In this document: positions 1 to 8,985 of the stretch, piece after piece
Layout: each line of letters begins with the position of its first letter
Position numbering within the stretch: position 1 is the first letter of the stretch
Assembly: GCF_036245475.1 (NCBI RefSeq)
Contig: NZ_BTPM01000001.1
Location: 1,302,001-1,366,000 of the forward strand
Direction: 5' to 3'
Length of the DNA stretch: 64,000 nt
From: Vibrio sp. 10N
GTDB taxonomy: Bacteria; Pseudomonadota; Gammaproteobacteria; Enterobacterales; Vibrionaceae
Notes under the pieces: generated by a model
The model's input: only the letters and a program-made list of their open reading frames with translations
Database searches by the model: none
Told to the model about the DNA's origin: nothing
Made by a program: the position numbers and the translations under genes

Positions 1-122
1 ATAATGTCCCTACGGATCGTCATATGAGACACGTTTAACTGCTCGACGAGCTCTGTGATGCTAATGACCTGTTGATGCGAGAGCAAGGACAATATGGTTC
101 GTTGGCGTTCAGCGGGGATCAT
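1..122 (-). CDS. DeoR-family transcriptional regulator, N-terminal part only
   Basis: The reverse strand from 122 runs off the left edge. The visible 40 residues start MIPAERQRTILSLL and contain a DeoR-type helix-turn-helix (ITELVEQLNVSHMTIRRDI), the usual N-terminus of GlpR/DeoR regulators, which sense sugar phosphates. An AAGGAAAA ribosome site lies just upstream of the ATG. The gene is divergent from the threonate operon, so it probably regulates that operon (an OtnR-like role). That role is inferred from position only, because the ligand-binding domain is outside the window. Confidence 0.85.
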   Translation of the reverse strand, partial: MIPAERQRTILSLLSHQQVISITELVEQLNVSHMTIRRDI

Positions 123-394
123 GTCTTTTCCTTCAATACGTTACGTTGTTTCTATCATAACAGTATTTAGTTTTTATGTGAATATGTGTGAATTAATGTT
201 AGCTCAATATGCAATCGAGCTATTCACGGGGCTTATCTCTCTCTTCCTTGGCTTTTTCTGGTAAATATTGTGAAGTTTTGTTAAAAATGTGATGTTAAAC
301 AGGGCTGTTTGCTGAGTTTTCACATATAGTTACACCCATGAACAAGAATTAACAATTATTCGACATTGAAACTTACCCAAAAGGCTCAGTAATT
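123..394. promoter_or_regulatory. Divergent promoter region with candidate DeoR-type operator
   Basis: This 272-bp AT-rich gap separates the divergent regulator gene from ltnD. It holds a perfect 14-bp palindrome AAACAGGGCTGTTT at 297-310, of the AAACA/TGTTT kind that several DeoR-family proteins bind, and several TGTGA-like words (around 177, 279, 288). I could not place -35/-10 boxes with confidence. Confidence 0.4.
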
Positions 395-1303
395 ATGAAG
401 GAAATTCAATCGGTTGGTGTTATTGGCTTAGGCTCCATGGGCATGGGGGCCGCTAAATCCTGTATTCGAGCAGGGTTAGATGTTTATGGTTTTGATCTCA
501 ATAGTCAGGCTTTGGAAGAGCTTGGTAACTATGGCGCCAAGGCGGTATCGACAAATTCAGTTGAGTTTGCAAGTGAACTTGACTCGGTGTTGGTGTTAGT
601 CGTCAACGCCAAGCAAGTGAATACGGTACTGTTTGACTCAGGATTAGCAGCGGCACTTCGCCCAAACACTCCCATTATGGTTTCTGCAACTATTTCTGCT
701 GAAGATGCTAAACAGATTGAAGCAAAGCTGGATGAGCATGGATTGGTGATGCTTGACGCTCCTGTGTCGGGCGGTGCAGCGAAAGCGCTGGCGGGTGAGA
801 TGACGGTGATGGCTGCGGGCAGCTTATCGACTTTCGAAGCACTGTCTCCGGTATTAAATGCGACGGCGGCCAAAGTGTATAACATTGGCGAGGCTATTGG
901 GCTCGGCGCGACCGTGAAGATCATTCACCAACTGTTGGCAGGTGTTCATATTGCAGTAGGTGCAGAAGCAATGGCCTTGGCTGCGCGCGCCAACATACCT
1001 CTAGATTTGATGTATGACGTGGTCACCAATGCTGCGGGCAACTCATGGATGTTTGAGAACCGCATGCAGCATGTGGTTGATGGCGATTACAGCCCTAAAT
1101 CCATGGTTGATATTTTTGTTAAAGATCTCAACTTGGTGGCTGACACTGCGAAAGACCTTAAGTTTCCACTGCCATTGTCAAGCACGGCTCTCAATATGTT
1201 TGTTAGCGCAAGCAATGCTGGCTACGGACAGGAAGATGACAGCGCTGTGATCAAAATATTTGATGGCATTGAGCTACCTGGCGTTAACAAGGTGGAGAGC
1301 TAG
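395..1303 (+). CDS. ltnD: L-threonate dehydrogenase (3-hydroxyisobutyrate dehydrogenase family)
   Basis: 302 aa, normal length for beta-hydroxyacid dehydrogenases. The N-terminal Rossmann motif is VGVIGLGSMGMG (residues 7-18), the substrate motif DAPVSGGAAKA is at 121-131, and the probable catalytic lysine is K175 in GATVKIIHQLL. The family oxidises a 3-hydroxyacid with NAD(P)+. In this operon type it converts L-threonate, or D-erythronate in DenD-type clusters, to the 2-oxo-tetronate. It is the first gene of the cluster and ends 2 bp before otnK. Substrate assignment rests on the DUF1537 kinase, OtnC and OtnI neighbours. Alternative: another hydroxyacid dehydrogenase of the same family. Confidence 0.85.
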   Translation: MKEIQSVGVIGLGSMGMGAAKSCIRAGLDVYGFDLNSQALEELGNYGAKAVSTNSVEFASELDSVLVLVVNAKQVNTVLFDSGLAAALRPNTPIMVSATISAEDAKQIEAKLDEHGLVMLDAPVSGGAAKALAGEMTVMAAGSLSTFEALSPVLNATAAKVYNIGEAIGLGATVKIIHQLLAGVHIAVGAEAMALAARANIPLDLMYDVVTNAAGNSWMFENRMQHVVDGDYSPKSMVDIFVKDLNLVADTAKDLKFPLPLSSTALNMFVSASNAGYGQEDDSAVIKIFDGIELPGVNKVES

Positions 1304-1305
1304 TT

Positions 1306-2577
1306 ATGTTATTAGGTGTTATTGCCGATGATTTTACAGGCGCGACGGACATCGCAAGCTTTCTGGTCGAGAACGGTTTACGCACCGTTCAACTCAATGG
1401 TGTGCCGCACGATTTAACCGAGGTTGATGCTGATGCGGTGGTGATTAGCCTTAAATCTCGTTCGTGCGACGTTAATGAGGCCGTGGAATGTTCATTACAG
1501 GCATTGCGCTGGCTGCAATCTCAAGGGTGTCAACAGTACTACTTTAAGTATTGTTCGACGTTTGATAGCACTGTGAAAGGCAACATTGGTCCTGTGACCG
1601 ATGCGTTGCTTGCAGAGCTTGATGAGGATTTCACGATTGTCTGCCCGGCATTGCCGGTGAATGGCCGAACAGTCTACAACGGTCATTTGTTCGTGTTCGA
1701 AGAACTGCTGAGTGATTCAGGCATGCGTCACCATCCAGTGACCCCAATGACGGACGCTAATGTGGTTAGATTGATGAATGCACAATCTAAGGGACAGGCA
1801 GGTTTAGTCAACTACCCAGTTATCGAAAAAGGCACGCAAGCCGTGGTTGAACGTCTTGAGCAACTGAAACAGCAAGGCGTGCAATATGCCGTTGTTGATG
1901 CGCTGAACGATGCTCACCTAACCGTACTTGGTGAGGCCGCTAAATCGCTGAAGCTGATAACGGGGGGATCGGGACTTGCGGCAGGTCTTGCCAAGAATTG
2001 GGCAAAGCACTTGGTGGACCAAAGTGATGCTAAACAAGCGGGTTATCCTCAAAAGGCACCGACAGTTGTTCTGTCAGGCTCGTGTTCGACCATGACGAAT
2101 GCGCAGGTTTCAGCCTACAAAAAGGTTGCTCCTCATTTTGCTATCGATGTCGATGCTTGCCTAAGTGACGACAATTACCTTGAGCAAGCTGTTGATTGGG
2201 TGATGACAGCCCTTGAATCCGATGTTGCGCCGCTTGTTTATGCGACTGCAGATATTGATGCACTGAAGGGTATTCAGCAGCGCTACGGCGTTGAGCGATC
2301 CAGCCAAGCGGTAGAGCAGTTCTTTAGTGAGCTTGCGATTCGCTTACAGCGATTAGGGGTGAAGAATTTTATCGTTGCAGGTGGAGAAACCTCGGGCGTG
2401 GTGACACAAAGCCTAGCCGTATCAGGGTTCCACATCGGCCCGCAAATCGCCCCTGGTGTGCCTTGGGTGAAGTCTATCGATGGCGAGCTCTCTTTGGCGC
2501 TCAAATCTGGAAATTTTGGTGATGAAGGCTTCTTTATTGGCGCTCAATCGTTTTTTTGCGAGGTGGTGAAATCATGA
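1306..2577 (+). CDS. otnK: 3-oxo-tetronate kinase (four-carbon acid sugar kinase, DUF1537)
   Basis: 423 aa. The N-terminal domain begins with the family signature GVIADDFTGATDIA (about residues 4-17) and has KYCSTFDSTVKGNIGP near residue 80. The C-terminal nucleotide-binding domain carries VVLSGSCSTMTNAQV and AGGETSGVV. Members phosphorylate 3-oxo-tetronate with ATP to 3-oxo-tetronate 4-phosphate. It follows ltnD by 2 bp and overlaps otnC through ATGA, so the genes are translationally coupled. The combination with OtnC and OtnI makes the tetronate role likely. Confidence 0.9.
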   Translation: MLLGVIADDFTGATDIASFLVENGLRTVQLNGVPHDLTEVDADAVVISLKSRSCDVNEAVECSLQALRWLQSQGCQQYYFKYCSTFDSTVKGNIGPVTDALLAELDEDFTIVCPALPVNGRTVYNGHLFVFEELLSDSGMRHHPVTPMTDANVVRLMNAQSKGQAGLVNYPVIEKGTQAVVERLEQLKQQGVQYAVVDALNDAHLTVLGEAAKSLKLITGGSGLAAGLAKNWAKHLVDQSDAKQAGYPQKAPTVVLSGSCSTMTNAQVSAYKKVAPHFAIDVDACLSDDNYLEQAVDWVMTALESDVAPLVYATADIDALKGIQQRYGVERSSQAVEQFFSELAIRLQRLGVKNFIVAGGETSGVVTQSLAVSGFHIGPQIAPGVPWVKSIDGELSLALKSGNFGDEGFFIGAQSFFCEVVKS

Positions 2578-3221
2578 GCCAAGAGCGCAAAACCGAGCAG
2601 CAATTGCGTGATCAGATGGTCTCTCTAGCCCGTTCAATGTTTGAGAGGGGATATGCCACCGGTGGCGCTGGAAACCTATCTCTCAAACTGCCGAATGGCC
2701 ATTTTTTGACAACGCCAACGGGATCGTCCTTTGGCCGTTTGGTGGCAAGTGAACTGTCTGTCGTGGATATTGATGGGCGCCATTTATCGGGTGAGAAACC
2801 GTCGAAAGAGGCCGCTTTTCATCTCGCGATCTATCGCAACAACCCCACTTGCAACGCGATAGTGCATTTGCACTCTACTTATTTAACCGCCTTGTCATGT
2901 TTGCAAGACATTGACAATCAAAATGCAATAAAGGCGTTTACGCCCTATTTCGTCATGCGAATTGGTGAGTTGCCGGTGATTCCTTATCTACGCCCAGGCG
3001 ACCCTAGGATCGCAGAGGAGTTGGCAAAGCGTGCGGCAGATTATCGTGCGTTCTTGCTGGCTAATCATGGCCCAGTCGTCACAGGTATTGATCTTGAGGA
3101 TGCAGTGGATAACGCCGAAGAGTTGGAAGAGACCGCAAAGCTTGCATTTTTGTTAAACGATCACAGTGTTCGTTATTTGACCGCTGAAGAAGTGGATGAT
3201 CTTAAAGGGAGTCGAAAATAA
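2574..3221 (+). CDS. otnC: 3-oxo-tetronate 4-phosphate decarboxylase (class II aldolase family)
   Basis: 215 aa from the ATG at 2574, chosen because it forms an ATGA overlap with otnK and has GAGGTGGTG upstream; an in-frame start 18 bp earlier is less likely. Class II aldolase/adducin fold: GNLS and TPTGSSFG phosphate-binding loops near residues 30-55, metal ligands in IVHLHSTYLTAL, and a later NHGP histidine. The enzyme decarboxylates 3-oxo-tetronate 4-phosphate to dihydroxyacetone phosphate and CO2, feeding glycolysis. It overlaps otnI by one base. Confidence 0.88.
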   Translation: MSQERKTEQQLRDQMVSLARSMFERGYATGGAGNLSLKLPNGHFLTTPTGSSFGRLVASELSVVDIDGRHLSGEKPSKEAAFHLAIYRNNPTCNAIVHLHSTYLTALSCLQDIDNQNAIKAFTPYFVMRIGELPVIPYLRPGDPRIAEELAKRAADYRAFLLANHGPVVTGIDLEDAVDNAEELEETAKLAFLLNDHSVRYLTAEEVDDLKGSRK

Positions 3222-4000
3222 TGCCAAAGTTTGCCGCCAATCTCAGTATGTTGTTCACCGAAGTGCCGTTTATGGAGCGCTTTAAAAAAGCACATCAGGC
3301 TGGGTTTAAAGCCGTTGAGTTTTTATTTCCCTACGATTTTGAACCCGAAGCGTTACAGACAGAATTGCAACAGTATGGGCTAGAGCAAGCATTGTTCAAC
3401 TTGCCGCCTGGCGACTGGGGCGCAGGAGAACGCGGTTTTGCTGCGATTCCTGGTCGTGAGCAAGAGTTCAAAAACAGTGTAGAAACTGCGCTGCTGTACG
3501 CCAAGGCATTGGGGTGCAAAAAGCTGCATGCCATGTCGGGCATTGTTGACCCAAGGTTTTCACGACAGCAGCATGTAGACACCTTTGTCGCCAATATTCG
3601 TTTTGCGGCTGACCTGCTTGCTGACCATGGTATCCAAGTGATGATTGAGCCACTGAACGTTCGTGATGTGCCAGGTTATTTCATTGCTCATCAGCGAGAG
3701 GCGGTAGAGCTTATACGTTTGGTGGATAGGCCAAACGTTAAACTGCAGCTTGACTTGTACCATGCACAGATCATGGATGGTGATTTAACCAACCTGATTA
3801 AAGATTTAGCCGCTTTTACTGGACATGTACAAATCGCATCGATACCCGATAGGCATGAGCCGAGTGAAGGCGAGATATGTTATTCACACCTGTTTGAGGT
3901 GTTAGATGCATCTGGCTACAGCGGTTGGGTTGGCTGTGAATATCACCCTCGAGAAGAAACTGAAGCCGGTCTGAGCTGGGTTCATCGCTACTTGAAATAA
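3221..4000 (+). CDS. otnI: 2-oxo-tetronate isomerase (hydroxypyruvate isomerase-like TIM barrel)
   Basis: 259 aa, a xylose isomerase-like TIM barrel of the Hyi/OtnI family. The motifs VMIEPLNVRDVPGYF and VKLQLDLYHAQIMDGD carry the acidic metal-binding residues, and CEYHPREETEAG closes the barrel. It interconverts 2-oxo- and 3-oxo-tetronate, linking LtnD to OtnK. The start overlaps the otnC stop codon (TAATG). Hydroxypyruvate isomerase is the alternative activity, but the operon context favours OtnI. Confidence 0.87.
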   Translation: MPKFAANLSMLFTEVPFMERFKKAHQAGFKAVEFLFPYDFEPEALQTELQQYGLEQALFNLPPGDWGAGERGFAAIPGREQEFKNSVETALLYAKALGCKKLHAMSGIVDPRFSRQQHVDTFVANIRFAADLLADHGIQVMIEPLNVRDVPGYFIAHQREAVELIRLVDRPNVKLQLDLYHAQIMDGDLTNLIKDLAAFTGHVQIASIPDRHEPSEGEICYSHLFEVLDASGYSGWVGCEYHPREETEAGLSWVHRYLK

Positions 4001-4107
4001 CGATTTAATTATAAGAATCAGTGGCATTTATCTTGATGTCACTGCATAGAGAAGCGCAGTCATTGCGCTGCCCTACACAACAAAGAAAGATAGAAAAGGA
4101 ATAAAAA

Positions 4108-5562
4108 ATGGATGGAGCATTGATAGGCATTGTGATTGGTATCATTGCCATGATGGTAATGATAGTGAAAACGCGAATTCCAGTCGCTCTAGCGATGGTC
4201 ATTGCCAGTATCATTATGGGGTTATTTGCCGGTATGGCACCCACCGAGCTCATTAACGCGATTAAAGCAGGCTTTGGTGGCGTGTTGGGAGGAATCGGCC
4301 TCATTATCGCCTTTGGTGTCATTATGGGTGCCTGTTTTGAGCGCTCTGGTGCAGCGGTTCGTATGGCGAAGACCTTTGTGAAAATCTGTGGCAAAGGACG
4401 TGAAGATTTAGCACTGGGTTTCACTGGGGTATTAGTGGCCATTCCCGTGTTTTGTGACTCAGCTTATGTGATTCTACACTCGTTGGTTCGCGCTATTTCC
4501 AAAGACACGGGAAAATCTGCGGTTGGGCTAGGCGTTACCCTAGCGCTTGGTTTGCTAATTACTCACGCTTTGGTTCCGCCAACGCCAGGACCTGTGGCCG
4601 TTGCGGGGATTCTTGGTGTTGATCTTGGTGAGTACATGCTCTGGGGTCTTATGGTATCCATTCCAATGATGCTACTGTCTATGATCTACATTCGCCGTGT
4701 GGGTAATGAATACTATCGCGTACCAAATGGAGAAGGCTGGATCACTAATCAAGCGGATTGGGCAAACCTAGAGAAAGTTGAAGCAGCGCAAGACAAAGAT
4801 CTACCGAGCAACTTCCTATCGTTCGGTCCTATTCTGTTACCAATTGCATTTATCTTGATCAACACCTTGGTGGGCAAAGGCGATTCATCCTTGCATACGG
4901 TGTTGTCGCTGCTAGGTAATCCTGTTGTGGCAGTAGGTATTGGTGTGCTTATGGCGCTTTACGGTCTAACACGTCACATTGAAAGAAAAGACATGGTTGG
5001 CTCAATGGATGATGCGCTAGCAACCACGGGCTTAATCTTGGTCGTTACTGGCTGTGGCGGTGCAATGGGATCAGTGCTAAAAGCGTCTGGTGCTGGTCCA
5101 CAAGTTGCTGAAGCTATTGCGAGCAGTGGTATTCCTCCTTTGCTGGTTCCACTTGCGATTGCTTCAATGCTTCGTCTGATTCAAGGTTCGGCGACAGCAT
5201 CGATGATGGTTGCGGCTACCATGACCTTACCGCTGGTAGAAACACTTGGTCTGGATCCGGTCTTTGTTGCACTAGCGTGTGCAGTTGGCCCTGTCGGTTT
5301 CTCTCATTTAAACGACTCATACTTCCATATCATCAACCGTACGCTTGGTATCACGGAGCTTACTGATCAATTGAAAATTTGGTCTGTATCTTCGACGGTT
5401 GCTTGGGCGATTGGTGCTTCGATTATCATGATGCTGAACTTGGTATTTGGTAAAGGGGGCACGATGATCGACCCACTAGTACCTATCGCAGTTTTAGCGG
5501 CAGTGATTGTTTGGGTGAAGTCGAAAGAAAAGCAGCAGGCTCAAGTAGAAGCCGTGAGTTAA
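4108..5562 (+). CDS. GntP-family permease, probable threonate/erythronate uptake
   Basis: 484 aa, strongly hydrophobic with about 12 membrane segments. The GntP-family landmark THALVPPTPGPVAVA lies near residue 150 and VALACAVGPVGFSHLNDSYFHI near residue 400. GntP carriers import sugar acids such as gluconate with protons. It lies 107 bp after otnI on the same strand with only a weak hairpin between, so it is probably the last gene of the operon. The substrate is inferred. An AAAGGAATAAAAA ribosome site precedes the ATG. Confidence 0.85.
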   Translation: MDGALIGIVIGIIAMMVMIVKTRIPVALAMVIASIIMGLFAGMAPTELINAIKAGFGGVLGGIGLIIAFGVIMGACFERSGAAVRMAKTFVKICGKGREDLALGFTGVLVAIPVFCDSAYVILHSLVRAISKDTGKSAVGLGVTLALGLLITHALVPPTPGPVAVAGILGVDLGEYMLWGLMVSIPMMLLSMIYIRRVGNEYYRVPNGEGWITNQADWANLEKVEAAQDKDLPSNFLSFGPILLPIAFILINTLVGKGDSSLHTVLSLLGNPVVAVGIGVLMALYGLTRHIERKDMVGSMDDALATTGLILVVTGCGGAMGSVLKASGAGPQVAEAIASSGIPPLLVPLAIASMLRLIQGSATASMMVAATMTLPLVETLGLDPVFVALACAVGPVGFSHLNDSYFHIINRTLGITELTDQLKIWSVSSTVAWAIGASIIMMLNLVFGKGGTMIDPLVPIAVLAAVIVWVKSKEKQQAQVEAVS

Positions 5563-5580
5563 CAGTTCAAACACGATGAA

Positions 5581-5625
5581 AAAGGCCCTCAAGAGTGTTC
5601 ACTTTTGAGGGCCTTTATTGTGTTG
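5581..5625. terminator. Bidirectional intrinsic terminator
   Basis: A 12-bp stem AAAGGCCCTCAA / TTGAGGGCCTTT around a 12-nt loop lies between the converging permease gene and dbpA. Runs of A and T at both ends allow it to work on either strand. Confidence 0.85.
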
Positions 5626-5639
5626 GGCAATTGGCATGG

Positions 5640-7022
5640 TTAAGCGCGAATAATACGAGCGCGGAAGTTACGCCCCTTCATCTTACCGTTGGTGATTTTA
5701 CCTAGCGCTTTCTTAGCAATTGATGTTTCCACTGCAACATACGCGCTCATTGGGAACATGTTGATCTTACCAATTTGGTTGCCTGACAGAGTTTTGTCAC
5801 CCGTCAACGCGCCAAGGATATCGCCAGGACGCAGTTTCTGCTTCTTACCACCTTGGATCTGAATCGTGGTCATCTTTGACTGATAAGGACGATTTGAAGA
5901 GGCTGGTGGCAGCGTGCTTGGTTCAATAGGCATATCTAAGTACTCATCGATACGCGCCACACGATAGAACTCTTTCTCGCTATAGAAGCTAAATGCCAAG
6001 CCTTTGTTACCGGCACGACCAGTACGACCGATACGGTGCACATGCACTTCAGGGTCGCGTGATAGCTCGTAGTTGAATACAGCGTCTAGGTTGTCGACAT
6101 CTAGGCCGCGTGCAGCAACATCGGTTGCGACAAGGATAGAGACACTCTTGTTGGCAAACTGAACCAGCGCCTGGTCTCGGTCGCGCTGCTCAAGGTCACC
6201 ATGAATATCAATCACACTAAAGCCACGATGGTGAAGCTCGTCCGCCACGTTCTGCACTTCTTTTTTGGTGTTACAGAACACAACCGCAGACTCTGGTTGG
6301 TGTGTCAGTAATAGATTCTCTAACGCATTGTCACGCTCTTCTGTGGTATCAGTTTGATAGAAGAACTGCTTGATGCTTGAGTGATCGTGCTTGCTCTCAA
6401 CTTTCACAATCTCCGGCTGCTTCATCACCGTTGATGCAATAGTTTGAATTTGCTCAGGGAACGTCGCGCTAAACAGTAGCGTTTGACGATCGCGTGGCGC
6501 TTCATCGATGATGGCATCAAGCGCGTCTTTAAAGCCCATTTCCAGCATGCGATCGGCTTCATCCAATACCAATGTATTGAGCTCTTCTAGGTTGATGCGA
6601 CCTTTCTCAAGGTGATCAAGGATACGACCTGGCGTGCCGACAAGAATGTGCGCGCCGTGCTCCAAAGAGCCGATTTGTGGCCCCATTGGCATACCGCCAC
6701 AAAGCGTTAGCACTTTAATGTTGTGGATACCACGCGCTAGGGTACGGATTTCTTTTGCAACCTGATCAGCGAGCTCACGCGTTGGGCAAAGGACCAATGA
6801 TTGTACGCGAAAGCGTTTTACCTTGAGGTTTGCAAGAAGGCCAAGTGAGAATGCCGCCGTTTTACCTGAACCGGTTTTTCCTTGACCGATGATGTCTTTG
6901 CCATCAAGGATTTTTGGTAGTGAGTCTGCTTGAATTGGAGTCATTTTGGTGTAGCCAAGGCTATCCAAAGTGCCCAGTAATTCAGTAGGTAGATTTAGTG
7001 TGGAAAATGCCGGAGTGGTCAC
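5640..7022 (-). CDS. dbpA: ATP-dependent RNA helicase DbpA
   Basis: 460 aa DEAD-box helicase. Visible motifs in order: Q motif region, Walker A GQGKTGSGKT, PTRELADQ, GTPGR, DEADRMLEMG, SAT, ATDVAARGLD and HRIGRTGRAG. The last ~75 residues (KLRPGDILGALTGD to the end) form the DbpA/CsdA RNA-binding domain that recognises hairpin 92 of 23S rRNA, which separates DbpA from other DEAD proteins of this length. It acts in late 50S assembly. It is monocistronic, reading toward the shared terminator. Confidence 0.93.
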   Translation of the reverse strand: MTTPAFSTLNLPTELLGTLDSLGYTKMTPIQADSLPKILDGKDIIGQGKTGSGKTAAFSLGLLANLKVKRFRVQSLVLCPTRELADQVAKEIRTLARGIHNIKVLTLCGGMPMGPQIGSLEHGAHILVGTPGRILDHLEKGRINLEELNTLVLDEADRMLEMGFKDALDAIIDEAPRDRQTLLFSATFPEQIQTIASTVMKQPEIVKVESKHDHSSIKQFFYQTDTTEERDNALENLLLTHQPESAVVFCNTKKEVQNVADELHHRGFSVIDIHGDLEQRDRDQALVQFANKSVSILVATDVAARGLDVDNLDAVFNYELSRDPEVHVHRIGRTGRAGNKGLAFSFYSEKEFYRVARIDEYLDMPIEPSTLPPASSNRPYQSKMTTIQIQGGKKQKLRPGDILGALTGDKTLSGNQIGKINMFPMSAYVAVETSIAKKALGKITNGKMKGRNFRARIIRA

Positions 7023-7142
7023 GAGGTATCCTCAGTCAGCGTTAGGGAGCGAGTATTATCAACATTATGGTCGATGTTACCAGCAAAAACATGGCTGACT
7101 GAGGACATTTAACCAGCGAAGTGGTTAGGTTAGGGTTGAGGC

Positions 7143-7613
7143 TTACGCAGGTTGCGCCGTTCTCATCCAGTCACGGTACGCATCAGCGCCGTCTTCACCT
7201 TCAGCAGGAGACCAAGGTGCGAAATCTTCTTGAGGCGTTGGGATGTACGCGCCTTCTTTGATTTCTAGACCGACAGTACCAGACTCCATGCATGCATAGC
7301 CGTGCCAAGTACCTGGTGGGATTTCGATAGCGCGGTTGGTTTCTGGAGATAGACTGTGACGCTGAGTTACGTTGCCTTCGTCATCGAAAATAAGCAGGTC
7401 GAGCTGACCTTTAAGTACCAAAAACAGCTCCCACTTGTGCTCTTCACTGTGACGGTGCGGGCGCATGTAAGTGTCTGGCTCAGTTGAGATGAATAGGCGT
7501 TGTACACCTGCGTCCAATTGTTCATGTAGGTTATGGTGGCTACGCTTGCGCGGAGCTTGTTTCGCGTTTTCAGAAAACGTGTCGAAGTCTTGGTTACTGA
7601 TGATTTTCAACAT
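7143..7613 (-). CDS. WbuC-like cupin metalloprotein
   Basis: 156 aa from MLKIISNQDF. Upstream in-frame starts would add 16 residues (MMALYNIST...) lacking in the family, so the internal ATG is preferred. The single cupin barrel has RPHRHSEEHKWELFLVLKGQLDLL and later PPGTWHGYACM, giving His/Glu metal ligands. QRLFISTEPDTYMRPHRH is typical of the WbuC family found in surface-polysaccharide loci. No polysaccharide genes are near, so the role is unknown. Fold assignment is sure; function is not. Confidence 0.75.
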   Translation of the reverse strand: MLKIISNQDFDTFSENAKQAPRKRSHHNLHEQLDAGVQRLFISTEPDTYMRPHRHSEEHKWELFLVLKGQLDLLIFDDEGNVTQRHSLSPETNRAIEIPPGTWHGYACMESGTVGLEIKEGAYIPTPQEDFAPWSPAEGEDGADAYRDWMRTAQPA

Positions 7614-7839
7614 TGCTTTTACTTTATTAGTTGGTGTGCTGATATTGTACAGCGCCATCAAAAAAGTTCAGTACAAAAATAGCGCTATCGTCCGAGTAGC
7701 GTAAAGTTTTAGAAAAAACCACGAAAATCCAAGCTGAAATGTGACCGTAGTTCCATAGATGCTCAAAAAAGCTGTACGATCTGATCAGAGTGGTATGATG
7801 ACTAAGCATCGGAGTGTCTAATCGTAAGGTGGAACAGCA

Positions 7840-8013
7840 GTGGAAGCAGTGATCAGCCAATTAAAAAAAGACTTTTACGCGCACCTTCAATCTTCAAATG
7901 GTGCTAGCGCATCAAATACCTCGCAAACCATGTCTCTGTTAACAAAAGAAGAGTTAGCTGAACTGGAAAATGTCTGGGTACAACTTGCAGTATGGAAGCA
8001 AAAGCAAGCATAA
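7840..8013 (+). CDS. Small hypothetical protein, 57 aa, GTG start
   Basis: An open frame from GTG 7840 encodes a 57-aa protein beginning VEAVISQLKKDFYAHLQ and ending LAVWKQKQA. AAGGTGG lies 8-14 bp upstream as a good ribosome site, and a strong terminator follows 28 bp after the stop. The composition is protein-like: a predicted amphipathic N-terminal helix, a Ser/Asn/Thr-rich linker and a C-terminal helix (LTKEELAELENVWVQLAVW). No function can be assigned. The good ribosome site plus dedicated terminator argue that it is real; it would be missed by finders that ignore GTG or short genes. Confidence 0.7.
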   Translation: MEAVISQLKKDFYAHLQSSNGASASNTSQTMSLLTKEELAELENVWVQLAVWKQKQA

Positions 8014-8040
8014 TCAGCGCACTAACTCCAAAGATTTCGA

Positions 8041-8070
8041 AGCCCTGAGTGATTCACTCGGGGCTTTTTT
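8041..8070 (+). terminator. Intrinsic terminator after the 57-aa gene
   Basis: AGCCCTGAGTG / CACTCGGGGCT stem (11 pairs, one G-U) with an ATT loop, followed by six T. Confidence 0.85.
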
Positions 8071-8228
8071 CGTTTTACAAACTTATCAATTGTTATAATA
8101 TAACATTTTTAATGGTGATCTTATTGTTGAAAAGTGCGGTATTAGCCCCCATAGTTCCCATATTGGAGAAACAGACTATGGCTGAGATAAGCTCACTGAT
8201 AGCCTCAGAAAATCTAGTAGGAAATACG

Positions 8229-8825
8229 ATGGCGGAAGTACGTGCCAGAATACAATTAAAAGTCGGTGCTAAAAGCGATATTGACGCGGAAATGCTCTCT
8301 TTTCGCGGCTTAGAGACTGACAAAGAACACGTTGCTATTATCTTTAAAGCAGCAGACAAAGGCCAAGCACAACCTTTAGTGAGAATGCACTCTGAATGTT
8401 TGACGGGAGATGTATTTCACTCGTCTCGCTGCGACTGTGGTGAACAGCTTGAGGAGACCATCCAAAAGATGGGGCGTGAAGGCGGCATCATTTTATACTT
8501 ACGCCAAGAAGGTCGTGGTATTGGCTTGTACAACAAGTTAGACGCATACAAGTTGCAGTCTGAAGGCATGAACACATACGAAGCGAACAATCATCTCGGC
8601 TTCGGCGATGATTTACGCGACTTCACTGAAGCGGCGCAAATGCTCAAGGCGTTGGACGTACACTCCATCCGCCTGGTGACTAATAATCCGAAGAAGATCC
8701 GCGAGCTGCGCGAGCATGGTATTAACATCGAAGATGTCGTCAACACCAGTGCTCACGTTAAAGATGGTAACGAGAGTTACTTGAAGGCTAAGGTTTCGCA
8801 CGGTAAGCATCGCCTAGAACTGTAA
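8229..8825 (+). CDS. ribA: GTP cyclohydrolase II
   Basis: 198 aa from ATG 8229 ([13 protein letters not shown]), preceded by TAGGAAAT. An alternative ATG at 8178 with GGAGAAA upstream would add 17 residues; the shorter form matches the usual length of ~196-200 aa. The zinc site is [16 protein letters not shown], followed by the catalytic segment [11 protein letters not shown] and the C-terminal [12 protein letters not shown]. It opens the imidazole ring of GTP, the first committed step of riboflavin synthesis. It is monocistronic between two terminators; no FMN riboswitch is visible upstream. Confidence 0.92.
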   Translation: MAEVRARIQLKVGAKSDIDAEMLSFRGLETDKEHVAIIFKAADKGQAQPLVRMHSECLTGDVFHSSRCDCGEQLEETIQKMGREGGIILYLRQEGRGIGLYNKLDAYKLQSEGMNTYEANNHLGFGDDLRDFTEAAQMLKALDVHSIRLVTNNPKKIRELREHGINIEDVVNTSAHVKDGNESYLKAKVSHGKHRLEL

Positions 8826-8850
8826 GCCCAGTTGTTAAATCCATGAAACT

Positions 8851-8877
8851 AAAACCTCACATTTGTGAGGTTTTTTT
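8851..8877 (+). terminator. Intrinsic terminator of ribA
   Basis: AAAACCTCAC / GTGAGGTTTT stem, ATTT loop, followed by a T-run. Confidence 0.9.
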
Positions 8878-8928
8878 GTATTCGTCCTTGAAAATAAATT
8901 GTAACTAGGTATTATCGCGGTTGATAGT

Positions 8929-8947
8929 GCTAATGATAATAATTCGC
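8929..8947. promoter_or_regulatory. Fur box upstream of the imelysin operon
   Basis: GCTAATGATAATAATTCGC matches the 19-bp Fur consensus GATAATGATAATCATTATC at 15 of 19 positions. It lies 38 bp before the ATG at 8986, where it would overlap the promoter and give iron repression. Confidence 0.8.
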
Positions 8948-8985
8948 ACTAAATAATAAGAATTAAGCTCAACAAGGATGCTTTC

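Noticed and set aside
8071..8228. FMN riboswitch upstream of ribA
   Set aside because: The leader is too short and lacks the conserved RFN-element segments.
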